DNA of 64,000 bases from JAAYJT01 sp037446395 (GTDB lineage Bacteria; Bacteroidota; Bacteroidia; Bacteroidales; JAAYJT01), in NCBI GenBank assembly GCA_037446395.1, contig JBBIIP010000005.1, positions 1-64,000 on the forward strand. The letters run 5' to 3'. Positions 28,640 through 36,402 of this stretch are shown here, in pieces; position 1 is the first letter of the stretch; the number at the start of each line of letters is the position of its first letter. A program made the translations under genes and the position numbers. Below the pieces are notes generated by a model. That model did not search any database. It saw nothing but the letters and a program-made list of their open reading frames with translations, and had not been told where the DNA came from.

Positions 28640-28669
28640 TGTTTAAGATGTATGATTTTTGATTAAACC
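28640..28669 (+). promoter_or_regulatory. Putative operator, copy A (TGTTTAA-N4-TATGAT-N6-TTAAAC)
   Basis: Inverted 6-base arms (GTTTAA/TTAAAC) with a 16-base spacer that contains TATGAT. The same layout recurs in opposite orientation at 28780-28809. The position between a MerR/B12 regulator and a sigma factor gene makes it a candidate binding site for that regulator. Confidence 0.5.
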
Positions 28670-28779
28670 ATTAGTAATCATTCTAAATAGCACTAATTGC
28701 CATAAATGCAAGATTTTATTTTTAGTTGGCTGCTTTTAACAATATTTTAACAAATTTTTAACTTTTAGCTTTAAAAATG

Positions 28780-28809
28780 TGTTTAACTTTGCATCATAAT
28801 AATTAAACA
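28780..28809 (-). promoter_or_regulatory. Putative operator, copy B, overlapping the sigma factor promoter
   Basis: On the minus strand: TGTTTAA, TTAT, TATGAT, GCAAAG, TTAAACA, identical in plan to copy A at the arms and core. The arms form a perfect 7-base inverted repeat. It covers the -7 box TAACTTTG (28784-28791), where a bound protein would block transcription. Confidence 0.55.
28784..28791 (+). promoter_or_regulatory. -7 promoter box for the ECF sigma gene
   Basis: TAACTTTG matches TAnnTTTG, 44 bases before the ATG at 28836. No good -33 TTG; T-rich sequence lies there instead. The 355-base gap 28481-28835 is otherwise AT-rich without a reading frame. Confidence 0.5.
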
Positions 28810-28835
28810 AATTCAGTCACATAATCCCATCAACT

Positions 28836-29342
28836 ATGACAGCCATTGAATTTAATACCCAGCTCATCGGCCTACACAATAGCCTGAAATATTTTGCAAC
28901 CACCCTCACAAATAATCAGGAGGAAGCAAATGACCTTATTCAGGACACCTACTTAAAAGCCCTTATTAACAGAGAAAAGTTTGCGGCAGACACAAACCTT
29001 AAGGCCTGGACCTATACAATCATGAAAAATACTTTTATAAATAACTATCGTCGCAACACGAAAGCCAATACCATTGTTGACTCAACCAAAGACCTTTCGA
29101 TTATGAATGGGCCAAGGCCTGAGCATCAATTTACGCCTGAAGGAGAATTTGCCACTAAAGAAATTAACGCGAGCATCAGAAAACTCGACAAAGATCAGCG
29201 TCTTCCATTCGAAATGCATACAGCCGGTTACAAATATAAAGAAATTGCTGACAGGCTTAATCTTTCAATCGGGACCGTAAAAAGCAGGATTTTCTTTACC
29301 AGAAAAAAACTGATGGGTGCATTAAAAGAGTATCAAAATTAA
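28836..29342 (+). CDS. ECF-type RNA polymerase sigma factor
   Basis: 168 residues with sigma region 2 (EEANDLIQDTYLKALINRE...LKAWTYTIMKNTFINNYRR) and region 4 (LPFEMHTAGYKYKEIADRLN, then LSIGTVKSRIFFTRKKL). No anti-sigma gene lies next to it. Its neighbour is the CarH-like MerR regulator, an arrangement known from Bacteroidota carotenoid clusters where a MerR protein and an ECF sigma precede crtI and crtB, but no carotenoid gene is present here. It ends in a clear intrinsic terminator. Its regulon cannot be read from this window. Confidence 0.92.
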   Translation: MTAIEFNTQLIGLHNSLKYFATTLTNNQEEANDLIQDTYLKALINREKFAADTNLKAWTYTIMKNTFINNYRRNTKANTIVDSTKDLSIMNGPRPEHQFTPEGEFATKEINASIRKLDKDQRLPFEMHTAGYKYKEIADRLNLSIGTVKSRIFFTRKKLMGALKEYQN

Positions 29343-29369
29343 ATTCTGTTCTTTTCGGGAATAAAATAT

Positions 29370-29400
29370 AATCCGGCTAAACCTGCCGGATTTTTTATTT
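29370..29400 (+). terminator. Intrinsic terminator after the ECF sigma gene
   Basis: AATCCGGC (29370-29377) pairs with GCCGGATT (29385-29392) around TAAACCT, followed by TTTTTTATTT. It lies 28 bases after the stop and touches the end of the convergent transporter gene. Confidence 0.85.
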
Positions 29401-30350
29401 TATGCTTTGGGATTGATTTCTTCTGCCGAATAGCGGAGGTTCAGTTTTACAATGGCAAAGATGAGTACCACCGCACCCAGCCACTGAACAGGTGTAAGTT
29501 TATAGTCGTTGATAAAATAGTCGAAAAGTATGGCAGAAAGCGGAAAACAAAGTTCACAGATGGATGCAATAATTGCTTTTACTCTTCTGAGACCGAAATA
29601 ATATAAAAAGATGGCCCCTGAACCAGTGGTGGCGGCAATAATGAAAAAGATAGCCCAATTTAATTTCGTGGTCTCTGCAATCTGGGTATAACTGCCGGCC
29701 ATTAGCACAACGACAAGCATAATGGCAGATGTGAAACCGTAGCGATAAAACGTTGCTGTTTTAAAATGCCATTTGTTGAGTACTTTTTTACTGAATACTG
29801 TGGCGCTGCCAAATGAAAATGCAGCCAGAAGTGCATAAAGTGTTGCATAAACAATATTTCTGCTTCCTTCGACATCTGGAAGCTTCAGGCCAAAGGTCAT
29901 AAAATATCCTGCCACAATGGCCAGTGCAGCCCATAGAAAAAAGCCCTTGCGTGGATGTTCTCTGAGCAATATTGCGGCAAGGGCAATGGCAAAAACAGGT
30001 TGCAATTTTTGCAGTAATACTACGATAGTAAGCTTTTTAAATTCAACCAGAAAAAGTGCCTTCACAATCGCCAGGGTTCCCATAGCGCCCCCTAATAAAG
30101 CCACGAGGAAAAAGAAAAGATAATCTGATTTGCCAAACGACCTGAGGTGCCCAAATTGTTTGTGCATGAAAAGGCTCATCAAAACAAACGGGATCAGGTG
30201 GAGTATGAAAACCACATAGTCAACCCTAAGGTTATATAAGTTGGGTGTTAGCACCACACCATCAAAACCCCATAATGTCGCCGATATGCAAATGGCAATC
30301 GCCCCGATAATTATATTCCTTTGTGGTTTTGATTTTGTTGAATCAGTCAT
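29400..30350 (-). CDS. EamA/DMT-family transporter
   Basis: 316 residues with about ten hydrophobic helices arranged as two EamA repeats of five; a short charged N-terminus precedes IIIGAIAICISATLWGFDGV. The second repeat contains YALLAAFSFGSATVFSKKVL. Family members export metabolites or amino acids through the inner membrane. The substrate here is unknown. It follows the 173-residue gene by 15 bases and is probably co-transcribed with it. The C-terminus overlaps the T run of the sigma factor terminator. Confidence 0.85.
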   Translation of the reverse strand: MTDSTKSKPQRNIIIGAIAICISATLWGFDGVVLTPNLYNLRVDYVVFILHLIPFVLMSLFMHKQFGHLRSFGKSDYLFFFLVALLGGAMGTLAIVKALFLVEFKKLTIVVLLQKLQPVFAIALAAILLREHPRKGFFLWAALAIVAGYFMTFGLKLPDVEGSRNIVYATLYALLAAFSFGSATVFSKKVLNKWHFKTATFYRYGFTSAIMLVVVLMAGSYTQIAETTKLNWAIFFIIAATTGSGAIFLYYFGLRRVKAIIASICELCFPLSAILFDYFINDYKLTPVQWLGAVVLIFAIVKLNLRYSAEEINPKA

Positions 30351-30365
30351 GTCTGTAAAATAAAG

Positions 30366-30887
30366 TTATAGAAGGTTTCCGGCTTCTTTTTTTAGGAAGT
30401 CAAGTGCCCGAACAACAGGATCCTCGCGGCGTGCAGCAGCTTCTTCGAGCAATTTTCCGGCCAACTCAAATGACTGGCTCTCGCGGTTAATTTTATTGCT
30501 GACGGTGTTTATCAACATGATGTTTTCTTCGATAGCCGCTTTCACCAGCTCCCATCCCTGAAATGAAATGTAAACCTGTTGCGAGAGATTGTGATTAAAT
30601 TCTTCGCGAGTAGAAGCGATTAGTTCATTGTGAAGTTGGGCTGAGGTTATGCCGGAATGATTGATTCTAAGAATCAAATGATTAATCGAAATTCTTTCGA
30701 GAAAAAGAATTATTCGCTCATAAGCCTGCATTCTGACGGGCAACAGAATTTTTTGTTTAGCAATCTTTTCGGTGTGCCATTGTTTCTTGTTTTCGTTAGC
30801 AATGAACTTGGTGACTATAAAATATACAATCCCCAGGATAAAAATCCAGGGAACAATAATTCTTAAAATTTCAATTGTGAGGTACAT
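30366..30887 (-). CDS. Hypothetical protein with one N-terminal membrane helix
   Basis: 173 residues. A transmembrane helix lies at about 6-27 (EILRIIVPWIFILGIVYFIV), followed by a mostly helical, charged cytosolic domain (for example HNELIASTREEFNHNLSQQV). I recognise no motif. It is upstream of the EamA transporter in what looks like a two-gene operon. The 130 bases between it and the aminotransferase hold that gene's promoter. Confidence 0.7.
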   Translation of the reverse strand: MYLTIEILRIIVPWIFILGIVYFIVTKFIANENKKQWHTEKIAKQKILLPVRMQAYERIILFLERISINHLILRINHSGITSAQLHNELIASTREEFNHNLSQQVYISFQGWELVKAAIEENIMLINTVSNKINRESQSFELAGKLLEEAAARREDPVVRALDFLKKEAGNLL

Positions 30888-31024
30888 CTGCAGAAGGTTT
30901 ATTTTTTTGGGGCAAATATCGCAAATAAGTGAATGCTGACGTATTTGAATAATCCAACCACTCGCTCCAAGAGTTATTGAAAGTACTCATCTCCCGCTCA
31001 TATGGTTTCGATTTGCATTTTTGC

Positions 31025-31032
31025 TAATTTTG
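31025..31032 (+). promoter_or_regulatory. -7 promoter box for the aminotransferase operon
   Basis: TAATTTTG matches TAnnTTTG, 27 bases before the ATG at 31060. A partial -33 (TTTCG) lies about 19 bases upstream. Confidence 0.5.
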
Positions 31033-31059
31033 CATGCAGAAAACCCTTATTATTCTACT

Positions 31060-32268
31060 ATGAACACTCATCAGCTCTCAATTCGTATCAATGCCCTTTC
31101 TGAAAGTGAAACGCTCGCCATGACACGTAAAAGTCGCGAATTAAAAGCGCAGGGACATGACGTCATCAATTTAAGCATTGGCGAACCCGATTTTAACACT
31201 CCGGAATTTATCAAGGAAGCGGCCAAGAACGCGTTGGACCAGAACTACACCCATTATTCGCCGGTTTCTGGTTACCAGGAGCTTCGCGAAGCAATCAGCC
31301 ATAAACTCAAGCGCGATAACCAACTCGACTACAGGCCCGAGCAGATTGTGGTTTCGACCGGAGCTAAACAATCCCTGGCCAATGCCATACTTGCATTGCT
31401 GAATCCTGGCGATGAGGCCATTATCCCAACACCCTATTGGGTATCATACAAAGAATTGGTGAAACTGGCCGAAGCCGCTAGTGTATTTGTGCATACCAAC
31501 ATTGAAACAGATTTTAAAATCACACCCGCCCAACTCGAAGAAGCCATCACTCCTAAATCGAAAATCTTTCTGTTCAGCAGCCCTTGTAACCCTTCAGGGT
31601 CAGTCTATACATCTGAAGAGCTTCATGGCCTGGCAAAAGTTTTAGAAAAACATCCGAACATCTTTATCATCTCTGATGAAATTTATGAGCACATTAATTT
31701 TTCTGGAAAACACAGCAGCATAGCCCAATTCGGGTTCCTCAAAGACCGGGTTGTCCTGATCAATGGTGTTTCAAAAGGTTTTGCCATGACGGGATGGAGG
31801 CTGGGATTTATGGCAGCCCATCCGGTATTAGCAAAGGCTTGTGATAAACTGCAGGGCCAGGTTACCTCGGGCACATCATCAATATCGCAACGGGCTGCGA
31901 TAGATGCAATGCTGGCTGACCCAACCAATTGCGAAGACCTCAAAATTATGCTGGCTGCATTTAAGAATCGCCGAAATCTTTTATTAAACCTGCTCAGGAA
32001 TATTCCCGGCCTCATCACCAATGAACCGAAAGGTGCTTTTTATGTTTTTCCGGACGCATCATATTATTTCGGAAAATCGGTCGGAGAATATAAAATTAAT
32101 TCGTGCGACGACCTTTGCGACTATTTGCTTACAAAAGCCCACGTTGCGCTGGTTTCTGGGTCTGCGTTCGGAAATACTGACTGTATCCGCATCAGCTATG
32201 CCGCATCAGAGGCAGCACTGACAAAGGCCATTGATCGTATTTCTTTGGCCTTGAGCAACTTAAAATAA
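31060..32268 (+). CDS. aspC: Class I pyridoxal-phosphate aminotransferase (aspartate aminotransferase type)
   Basis: 402 residues of the subgroup Iγ aspartate aminotransferase type. Landmarks: SIGEPDFNTPEFIKEAA near the start, TPYWVSYKEL, SPCNPSGSVYT, the PLP-binding lysine in NGVSKGFAMTGWRLGF, and the substrate-carboxylate arginine in the C-terminal CIRISYAAS. The ATG at 31060 is preferred over a TTG at 31021, which lies in the promoter. Its stop overlaps the possible ATG of the heptose kinase gene (TAATG), so the two are translated from one message. Aspartate specificity is likely but not proven. Confidence 0.88.
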   Translation: MNTHQLSIRINALSESETLAMTRKSRELKAQGHDVINLSIGEPDFNTPEFIKEAAKNALDQNYTHYSPVSGYQELREAISHKLKRDNQLDYRPEQIVVSTGAKQSLANAILALLNPGDEAIIPTPYWVSYKELVKLAEAASVFVHTNIETDFKITPAQLEEAITPKSKIFLFSSPCNPSGSVYTSEELHGLAKVLEKHPNIFIISDEIYEHINFSGKHSSIAQFGFLKDRVVLINGVSKGFAMTGWRLGFMAAHPVLAKACDKLQGQVTSGTSSISQRAAIDAMLADPTNCEDLKIMLAAFKNRRNLLLNLLRNIPGLITNEPKGAFYVFPDASYYFGKSVGEYKINSCDDLCDYLLTKAHVALVSGSAFGNTDCIRISYAASEAALTKAIDRISLALSNLK

Positions 32269-33314
32269 TGCGCTTTTTATACAAATCTGGTACTGGGATG
32301 CAAAAAAACGAATTAGCCAATATTTTTGATGGGTTCCTCCAAAAAAAGGTGCTTATCGTTGGCGATGTTATGATTGACGCCTACATCTGGGGTAAGGTTG
32401 ATCGTATTTCGCCCGAAGCTCCGGTGCCTGTTGTTTCAGTCACGCGACGCGAAAATTTGATGGGTGGAGCCGCCAATGTCGCACTCAATATCAAGGCCTT
32501 GGGAGCAGTGCCCCTGCTGTGTTCAGTCGCAGGCCAGGATGCCAAAGGCCGGGAGTTCATGGAGCTTCTCCATCACGAGGGCATCCCTGATCAGGGAATT
32601 GTGATTAGCCAGAATCGGATAACAACCACAAAATTCAGGGTTATTGGAAATAATGCGCAATTACTTCGGGTTGACGAAGAAAGTGAGCATGACCTCGACA
32701 GCCATGAAGCCAATGCATTGTTGCAGAAAATTAATCAGTGTATCAAACAGCACAAAGTTGATGTGATGTTGTTGCAGGATTACGACAAAGGGGTATTGTG
32801 CGCCGAAATGATAGATTCTCTAATCGAGATCGCCAAACAAAACAATATTCCGGTGGTGGTTGATCCGAAAAAAAAGAATTTTGAGCGTTACAGAGGAGTC
32901 AAACTCTTCAAACCAAACCTAAAGGAGCTTCGCGAAGGGATGAAGTCCAAGTGCTTATCTGAAAGCAACGAACAGCTACACCAAGCAATCGAACATTTGC
33001 AGGAAAAGCAGGAGTTGGAGATGGTTATGGTTACTCTTAGCGAAAAAGGGATGGTACTAAGGTATAAGAATAAGGATTTTTTTAAAATTCATTATGAACC
33101 CGCGCACTTGCGAAGGATTTCAGATGTTTCGGGTGCCGGCGATACGGTAATTAGTGTGGCAGCTTTGTGTGTGGCATCAGCCGTAGACCCACCCCTTATG
33201 TGTTTTCTGGCAAACCTTGCCGGTGGGATTGTTTGCGAATATGCGGGCGTGGTGCCAATCAACGGAGAACGATTGATGAAAGAGGCTTTGGCGCTTGCAA
33301 AAAATAATTTTTGA
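32268..33314 (+). CDS. hldE: D-glycero-beta-D-manno-heptose-7-phosphate kinase (HldE domain 1 only)
   Basis: PfkB-type sugar kinase making heptose 1,7-bisphosphate for ADP-heptose. Motifs are KKVLIVGDVMIDAYIWGKVDRISPEAPVP begun at about residue 25 (typical of RfaE), GGAANVALNIKALG, KPNLKE and the catalytic DVSGAGDTVIS. The cytidylyltransferase-like second domain of enterobacterial HldE is absent, so a separate HldC-type enzyme should exist elsewhere. The start may be 32268 (overlapping the aminotransferase stop) or the ATG at 32298 (MQKNELANIF), which resembles the family better. It runs on into ubiE with a 3-base gap. Confidence 0.9.
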   Translation: MRFLYKSGTGMQKNELANIFDGFLQKKVLIVGDVMIDAYIWGKVDRISPEAPVPVVSVTRRENLMGGAANVALNIKALGAVPLLCSVAGQDAKGREFMELLHHEGIPDQGIVISQNRITTTKFRVIGNNAQLLRVDEESEHDLDSHEANALLQKINQCIKQHKVDVMLLQDYDKGVLCAEMIDSLIEIAKQNNIPVVVDPKKKNFERYRGVKLFKPNLKELREGMKSKCLSESNEQLHQAIEHLQEKQELEMVMVTLSEKGMVLRYKNKDFFKIHYEPAHLRRISDVSGAGDTVISVAALCVASAVDPPLMCFLANLAGGIVCEYAGVVPINGERLMKEALALAKNNF

Positions 33315-33317
33315 TCA

Positions 33318-34040
33318 ATGGCGAATCAAATCCATGGGCGCCCACCCTCAAATAAGAAAGAACAGGTGCGCATCATGTTTAACAGTATTGCAGGAAGGTA
33401 TGATTTTCTGAACCATTTTCTTTCGCTTGGAATTGACCGCAGGTGGAGAAAAATACTCGTTAGAAAAGTTGCACACACCGCTCCAAAAACAATTCTTGAT
33501 GTTGCCACCGGAACTGCCGACCTGGCTTTGGCTTTGGTAAGACTAAAACCCGAAAAAATAATTGGGATTGACATCTCGGAAACGATGCTCCAAATCGGTA
33601 CGAAAAAAATCAAATCCCGAAAGCTCGAAGATATTATTACCCTCCAGTCTGCCGACTCGGAAGCGCTTCCTTTTGCTTCAGGCAGTTTCGACCTGGCCAC
33701 TGTAGCCTTTGGTGTGCGGAATTTCGAAAACCTCGAAGCAGGCCTGGCCGAGTTATATCGTGTAATTCGCATTGGGGGTACACTTGCTGTCCTCGAATTT
33801 TCTATGCCGCAGCAATCTCTTATCCGGCTTTTCTACAAGTTTTATTTCAAACGAATCCTGCCCGGTCTGGGCCGTGTTATATCAGGCGATAAAGGAGCCT
33901 ATACCTACCTCCCCGATTCTGTTGAGGCGTTTCCTTACGGAAAAACATTCGAGCAATTGCTATTAAAAACCGGGTTTAGCACAGTGCAAAGTCATAATCT
34001 GACCTTTGGGATTGCTACTTTATATATTGCTTCCCGCTAA
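33318..34040 (+). CDS. menG: Demethylmenaquinone methyltransferase (UbiE/MenG)
   Basis: Last step of menaquinone synthesis; SAM-dependent C-methylation of demethylmenaquinone. The 240-residue protein has the family start (MFNSIAGRYDFLNHFLSLGI, then DRRWRK), the SAM-binding DVATGTADLALAL, and the UbiE signatures VAFGVRNFENLEAGLAELYR and LEFSMP. It lies in one run with the heptose kinase and is followed by porT, an adjacency known from other Bacteroidota. Its product would be the quinone used by the Nqr complex 10 kb away. Confidence 0.93.
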   Translation: MANQIHGRPPSNKKEQVRIMFNSIAGRYDFLNHFLSLGIDRRWRKILVRKVAHTAPKTILDVATGTADLALALVRLKPEKIIGIDISETMLQIGTKKIKSRKLEDIITLQSADSEALPFASGSFDLATVAFGVRNFENLEAGLAELYRVIRIGGTLAVLEFSMPQQSLIRLFYKFYFKRILPGLGRVISGDKGAYTYLPDSVEAFPYGKTFEQLLLKTGFSTVQSHNLTFGIATLYIASR

Positions 34041-34063
34041 ATGATGGGATGTGCCTTCAAAAA

Positions 34064-34071
34064 TAATTTTG
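34064..34071 (+). promoter_or_regulatory. -7 promoter box for porT
   Basis: TAATTTTG matches TAnnTTTG, 36 bases before the porT ATG; no clear -33 TTG. Confidence 0.4.
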
Positions 34072-34107
34072 TGTTTTGGCCGTTATTAATCACCATTAAG
34101 CGATTCA

Positions 34108-34890
34108 ATGCCATATTTCAAACCATCCCGTTTAAAAATACATTATATTACCTTGGCCTTGTTCCTGGCATCGGGGCTTGTGGCTCAAAAGCCAAGGCCG
34201 TATAATCTGCCATATTACGATAATGCCCCATATCACTTTGGATTTGTTCTCGGCATAAACCAGATGTTTTTTGCACTGAATCACAGCGAGGATTTCCAGT
34301 ACCGAACATTCAACAGCGACGAATCGCCCGACACAAACTCCGATGAGGCCATGCTCCTGGGCATTGAATCAAATCCAAACTTTGGTTTCAACATCGGAAT
34401 TATTTCCAATCTTAGATTAGGAGAGTATTTCGATTTGCGGTTTATTCCCTCGCTTGCCTTTGGCGAGCGCGACTTATCCTATAGGATCGAATCGCGAAAA
34501 AACACAAGCCAAACTTGGGATACGAACTATATCAGCAAACCAATTCAGTCAACTTTTGTTGAATTTCCGCTCTTGGTGCGCTACAAGTCGCTTAGAATGA
34601 ATAACTTTAGAAGTTATTTGATTGGAGGGGCAAAGTATTCGCTCGACCTTATCTCGGATGCCCGCCGACAGTCTAAAACAAACGAAACCATTGTGAAGCT
34701 GAACCGCAATGATTTTTATCTTGAATTGGGCGTTGGTTTTGATTTTTATACTGAGTATTTCAAATTCGGCACTGAAATCAAAATGTCGTATGGTTTGAAG
34801 GACTTGCTCAGGAAAGAAGGGAACATTTATACTGAAGGGCTAAATTCTATTCACTCCAAAATTTTTATTCTTTCTTTCACTTTCGAATAA
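34108..34890 (+). CDS. porT: PorT-like outer-membrane protein (type IX secretion accessory)
   Basis: 260 residues with a signal peptide (LALFLASGLVAQ near 16-27) and an eight-strand beta-barrel pattern (GFNIGIISNLRLGEYFDLRF; FYLELGVGFDFYTEYFKFGT). The position directly after ubiE/menG is the one porT has in Porphyromonas and relatives, which supports the assignment beyond the general OmpW/PorT-type barrel similarity. PorT is required for type IX secretion of gingipains, but its exact role is unresolved. Confidence 0.8.
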   Translation: MPYFKPSRLKIHYITLALFLASGLVAQKPRPYNLPYYDNAPYHFGFVLGINQMFFALNHSEDFQYRTFNSDESPDTNSDEAMLLGIESNPNFGFNIGIISNLRLGEYFDLRFIPSLAFGERDLSYRIESRKNTSQTWDTNYISKPIQSTFVEFPLLVRYKSLRMNNFRSYLIGGAKYSLDLISDARRQSKTNETIVKLNRNDFYLELGVGFDFYTEYFKFGTEIKMSYGLKDLLRKEGNIYTEGLNSIHSKIFILSFTFE

Positions 34891-34944
34891 GCCAATGATT
34901 TCAGCGGATTATGCTTTGCTTTTTGCGAAACCAATTTCAATGAA

Positions 34945-35634
34945 ATGGATACCCACGACGATGATAATACTTTGATTCTTTTTGAGGCGCTACACAAAAA
35001 AAGTGTGCTGAAGCGGAACATCTATCAGAATACAATGCATGCTTTTGTTCAATTTCGCGACATTGCACAACAGCTGGCAAAAGAATTCTCCGACTACCAG
35101 CAAGATTTGGACCAACAGATTCCTTTTGAATTTAATAATCGCAGTGAGTTTGAGTTTGAAATACAATTTGGAGGAGATATACTCATTTTCATGATGCACA
35201 CCAATATCTTTGAATTTTCGCGCAATCACGATGTGATGAAAATGCCTTACATTCAAAGTGACAAACAAAGGTCGTATTGCGGTGTTATCAACATTTATAA
35301 CTTTCTGGCCGACTCTTTTAGATACAACCGAATGAACGATAGCGGTTATCTTATCGGAAGGGTATTTGTGAATAAAGACATGAACTATTTCATTGAAGGC
35401 AAACGTGAGATTGGCTTGCTTTATACAAATTTTGGAAATGCTGAGCTCAACACAGAATCAATCAGGAAAATTATCCAATCGGCCATACAGTATACTTTTA
35501 ATTTCGACTTACTTACTCCACCTTTCGACGAGATGAAAGAAGTGAGAGTGAGTGACATGCTCGCCACACTTGATAGTATGCAGATCAGAACTGGCAAACG
35601 ACTTGGATTTAAGTTCCAGGCCGATCAGGATTAG
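34945..35634 (+). CDS. Conserved-looking hypothetical protein downstream of porT
   Basis: 229 residues, no signal peptide and no membrane helix; a soluble mixed alpha/beta protein. The N-terminus is acidic (MDTHDDDNTLILFEALHKK). I recognise no family motif. Stretches such as RNHDVMKMPYIQSDKQRSYC, GVINIYNFLADSFRYNR and GYLIGRVFVNKDMNYFIEGK look well constrained. It begins 55 bases after porT on the same strand and precedes the tRNA-Glu promoter. Confidence 0.65.
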   Translation: MDTHDDDNTLILFEALHKKSVLKRNIYQNTMHAFVQFRDIAQQLAKEFSDYQQDLDQQIPFEFNNRSEFEFEIQFGGDILIFMMHTNIFEFSRNHDVMKMPYIQSDKQRSYCGVINIYNFLADSFRYNRMNDSGYLIGRVFVNKDMNYFIEGKREIGLLYTNFGNAELNTESIRKIIQSAIQYTFNFDLLTPPFDEMKEVRVSDMLATLDSMQIRTGKRLGFKFQADQD

Positions 35635-35671
35635 ATTATGGCTGTTTTTTCTGAAAAGATTTTTATGAACA

Positions 35672-35702
35672 TTTGTGCGTATCCAAAAATGTTTTACTTT
35701 TG
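35672..35702 (+). promoter_or_regulatory. Promoter of tRNA-Glu/rpsT
   Basis: TTTG (35672-35675), exactly 19 bases, then TACTTTTG (35695-35702): the best match in the window to the Bacteroidota promoter. The tRNA starts 18 bases downstream. Confidence 0.75.
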
Positions 35703-35719
35703 CAGTCCCAAAAACAAAC

Positions 35720-35791
35720 GGCCCGTTCGTCTAGGGGTTAGGACGCCAGGTTTTCATCCTGGTAACAGGGGTTCGATTCCCCTACGGGCTA
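35720..35791 (+). tRNA. tRNA-Glu (anticodon TTC)
   Basis: A 72-base cloverleaf. The acceptor stem GGCCCGT pairs with ACGGGCT, with one G-T pair at the first position. The anticodon stem CCAGG/CCTGG encloses TTTTCAT with TTC at the centre, and the T arm is AGGGGTTCGATTCCCCT. The CCA end is not encoded (CAA follows the discriminator A). rpsT begins 29 bases later, so tRNA and mRNA probably share a transcript. Confidence 0.97.
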
Positions 35792-35820
35792 CAAACAAGG
35801 ATTAATAAGGAATAAAAGAT

Positions 35821-36072
35821 ATGGCAAATCATAAATCATCTTTGAAACGCATCCGATCCAACGATCGCAAAAGGTTGCTCAACAGATATTATGCCCGCAC
35901 AATGCGTGGTGCAGTGAAGAAATTTCGTAGTCTTACGGACAAACAGGCAGCAGCAGAACAACTTCCAGGCATGGTTTCGCTGATTGACAAGCTTGCCAAG
36001 AAGCAGGTTATTCACAAAAACAAAGCTGCAAACCTGAAGTCAAAATTAACCAGGAGAGCTAACTCTCTTTAG
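35821..36072 (+). CDS. rpsT: 30S ribosomal protein bS20
   Basis: 83 residues, very basic, with the family start MANHKSSLKRIRSNDRKRLLN and the Lys/Ala-rich end IHKNKAANLKSKLTRRAN. It binds 16S rRNA in the small subunit. It appears to be read from the tRNA-Glu promoter and ends in a strong intrinsic terminator. Confidence 0.96.
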   Translation: MANHKSSLKRIRSNDRKRLLNRYYARTMRGAVKKFRSLTDKQAAAEQLPGMVSLIDKLAKKQVIHKNKAANLKSKLTRRANSL

Positions 36073-36100
36073 GGTTTCTTTTCCATGGTTTGTTTGGGGG

Positions 36101-36138
36101 GGGCTTTATGGAAACATAAAGCCCTTTTTATTTTTATT
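36101..36138 (+). terminator. Strong intrinsic terminator after rpsT
   Basis: GGGCTTTATG (36101-36110) pairs perfectly with CATAAAGCCC (36115-36124) around a GAAA tetraloop, followed by TTTTTATTTTTATT. The rest of the 330-base gap to radC (36139-36402) is AT-rich and shows only the radC promoter box. Confidence 0.93.
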
Positions 36139-36328
36139 TTGTATATTATTGATTTACAATGACATAAGAAATGCATTTAGGTTTTAATCCAAAACAAAAA
36201 ATATAAATACCCAATGGCAAATGCCTCGACAACAGTAAGTATTCCAGGTTATTGGACCAAAACTATTGAGTAAAAGGCATAAAAAGGATAATATAAGTAG
36301 CCTGAGAATAAAATTGTACTGGATCCAG

Positions 36329-36336
36329 TATATTTG
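36329..36336 (+). promoter_or_regulatory. -7 promoter box for radC
   Basis: TATATTTG matches TAnnTTTG, 66 bases before the ATG at 36403. A TTG lies only 12 bases upstream, too close for the normal spacing. Confidence 0.4.
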
Positions 36337-36402
36337 TCTGAAGTTTTATCACAATCTGGTTTATTTGAAAATTTCCCTGTACAAAAAAATCAAGCGCATA
36401 TT

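Noticed and set aside
29400..30887. Transporter pair as an anti-sigma/target of the ECF sigma
   Set aside because: The genes are convergent to the sigma gene, and the single-helix protein has no anti-sigma zinc motif or sigma-binding signature.
35700..35820. tRNA-Glu as an integration site
   Set aside because: No integrase, no repeat of the tRNA 3' end and no accessory genes follow; rpsT and radC are ordinary neighbours.
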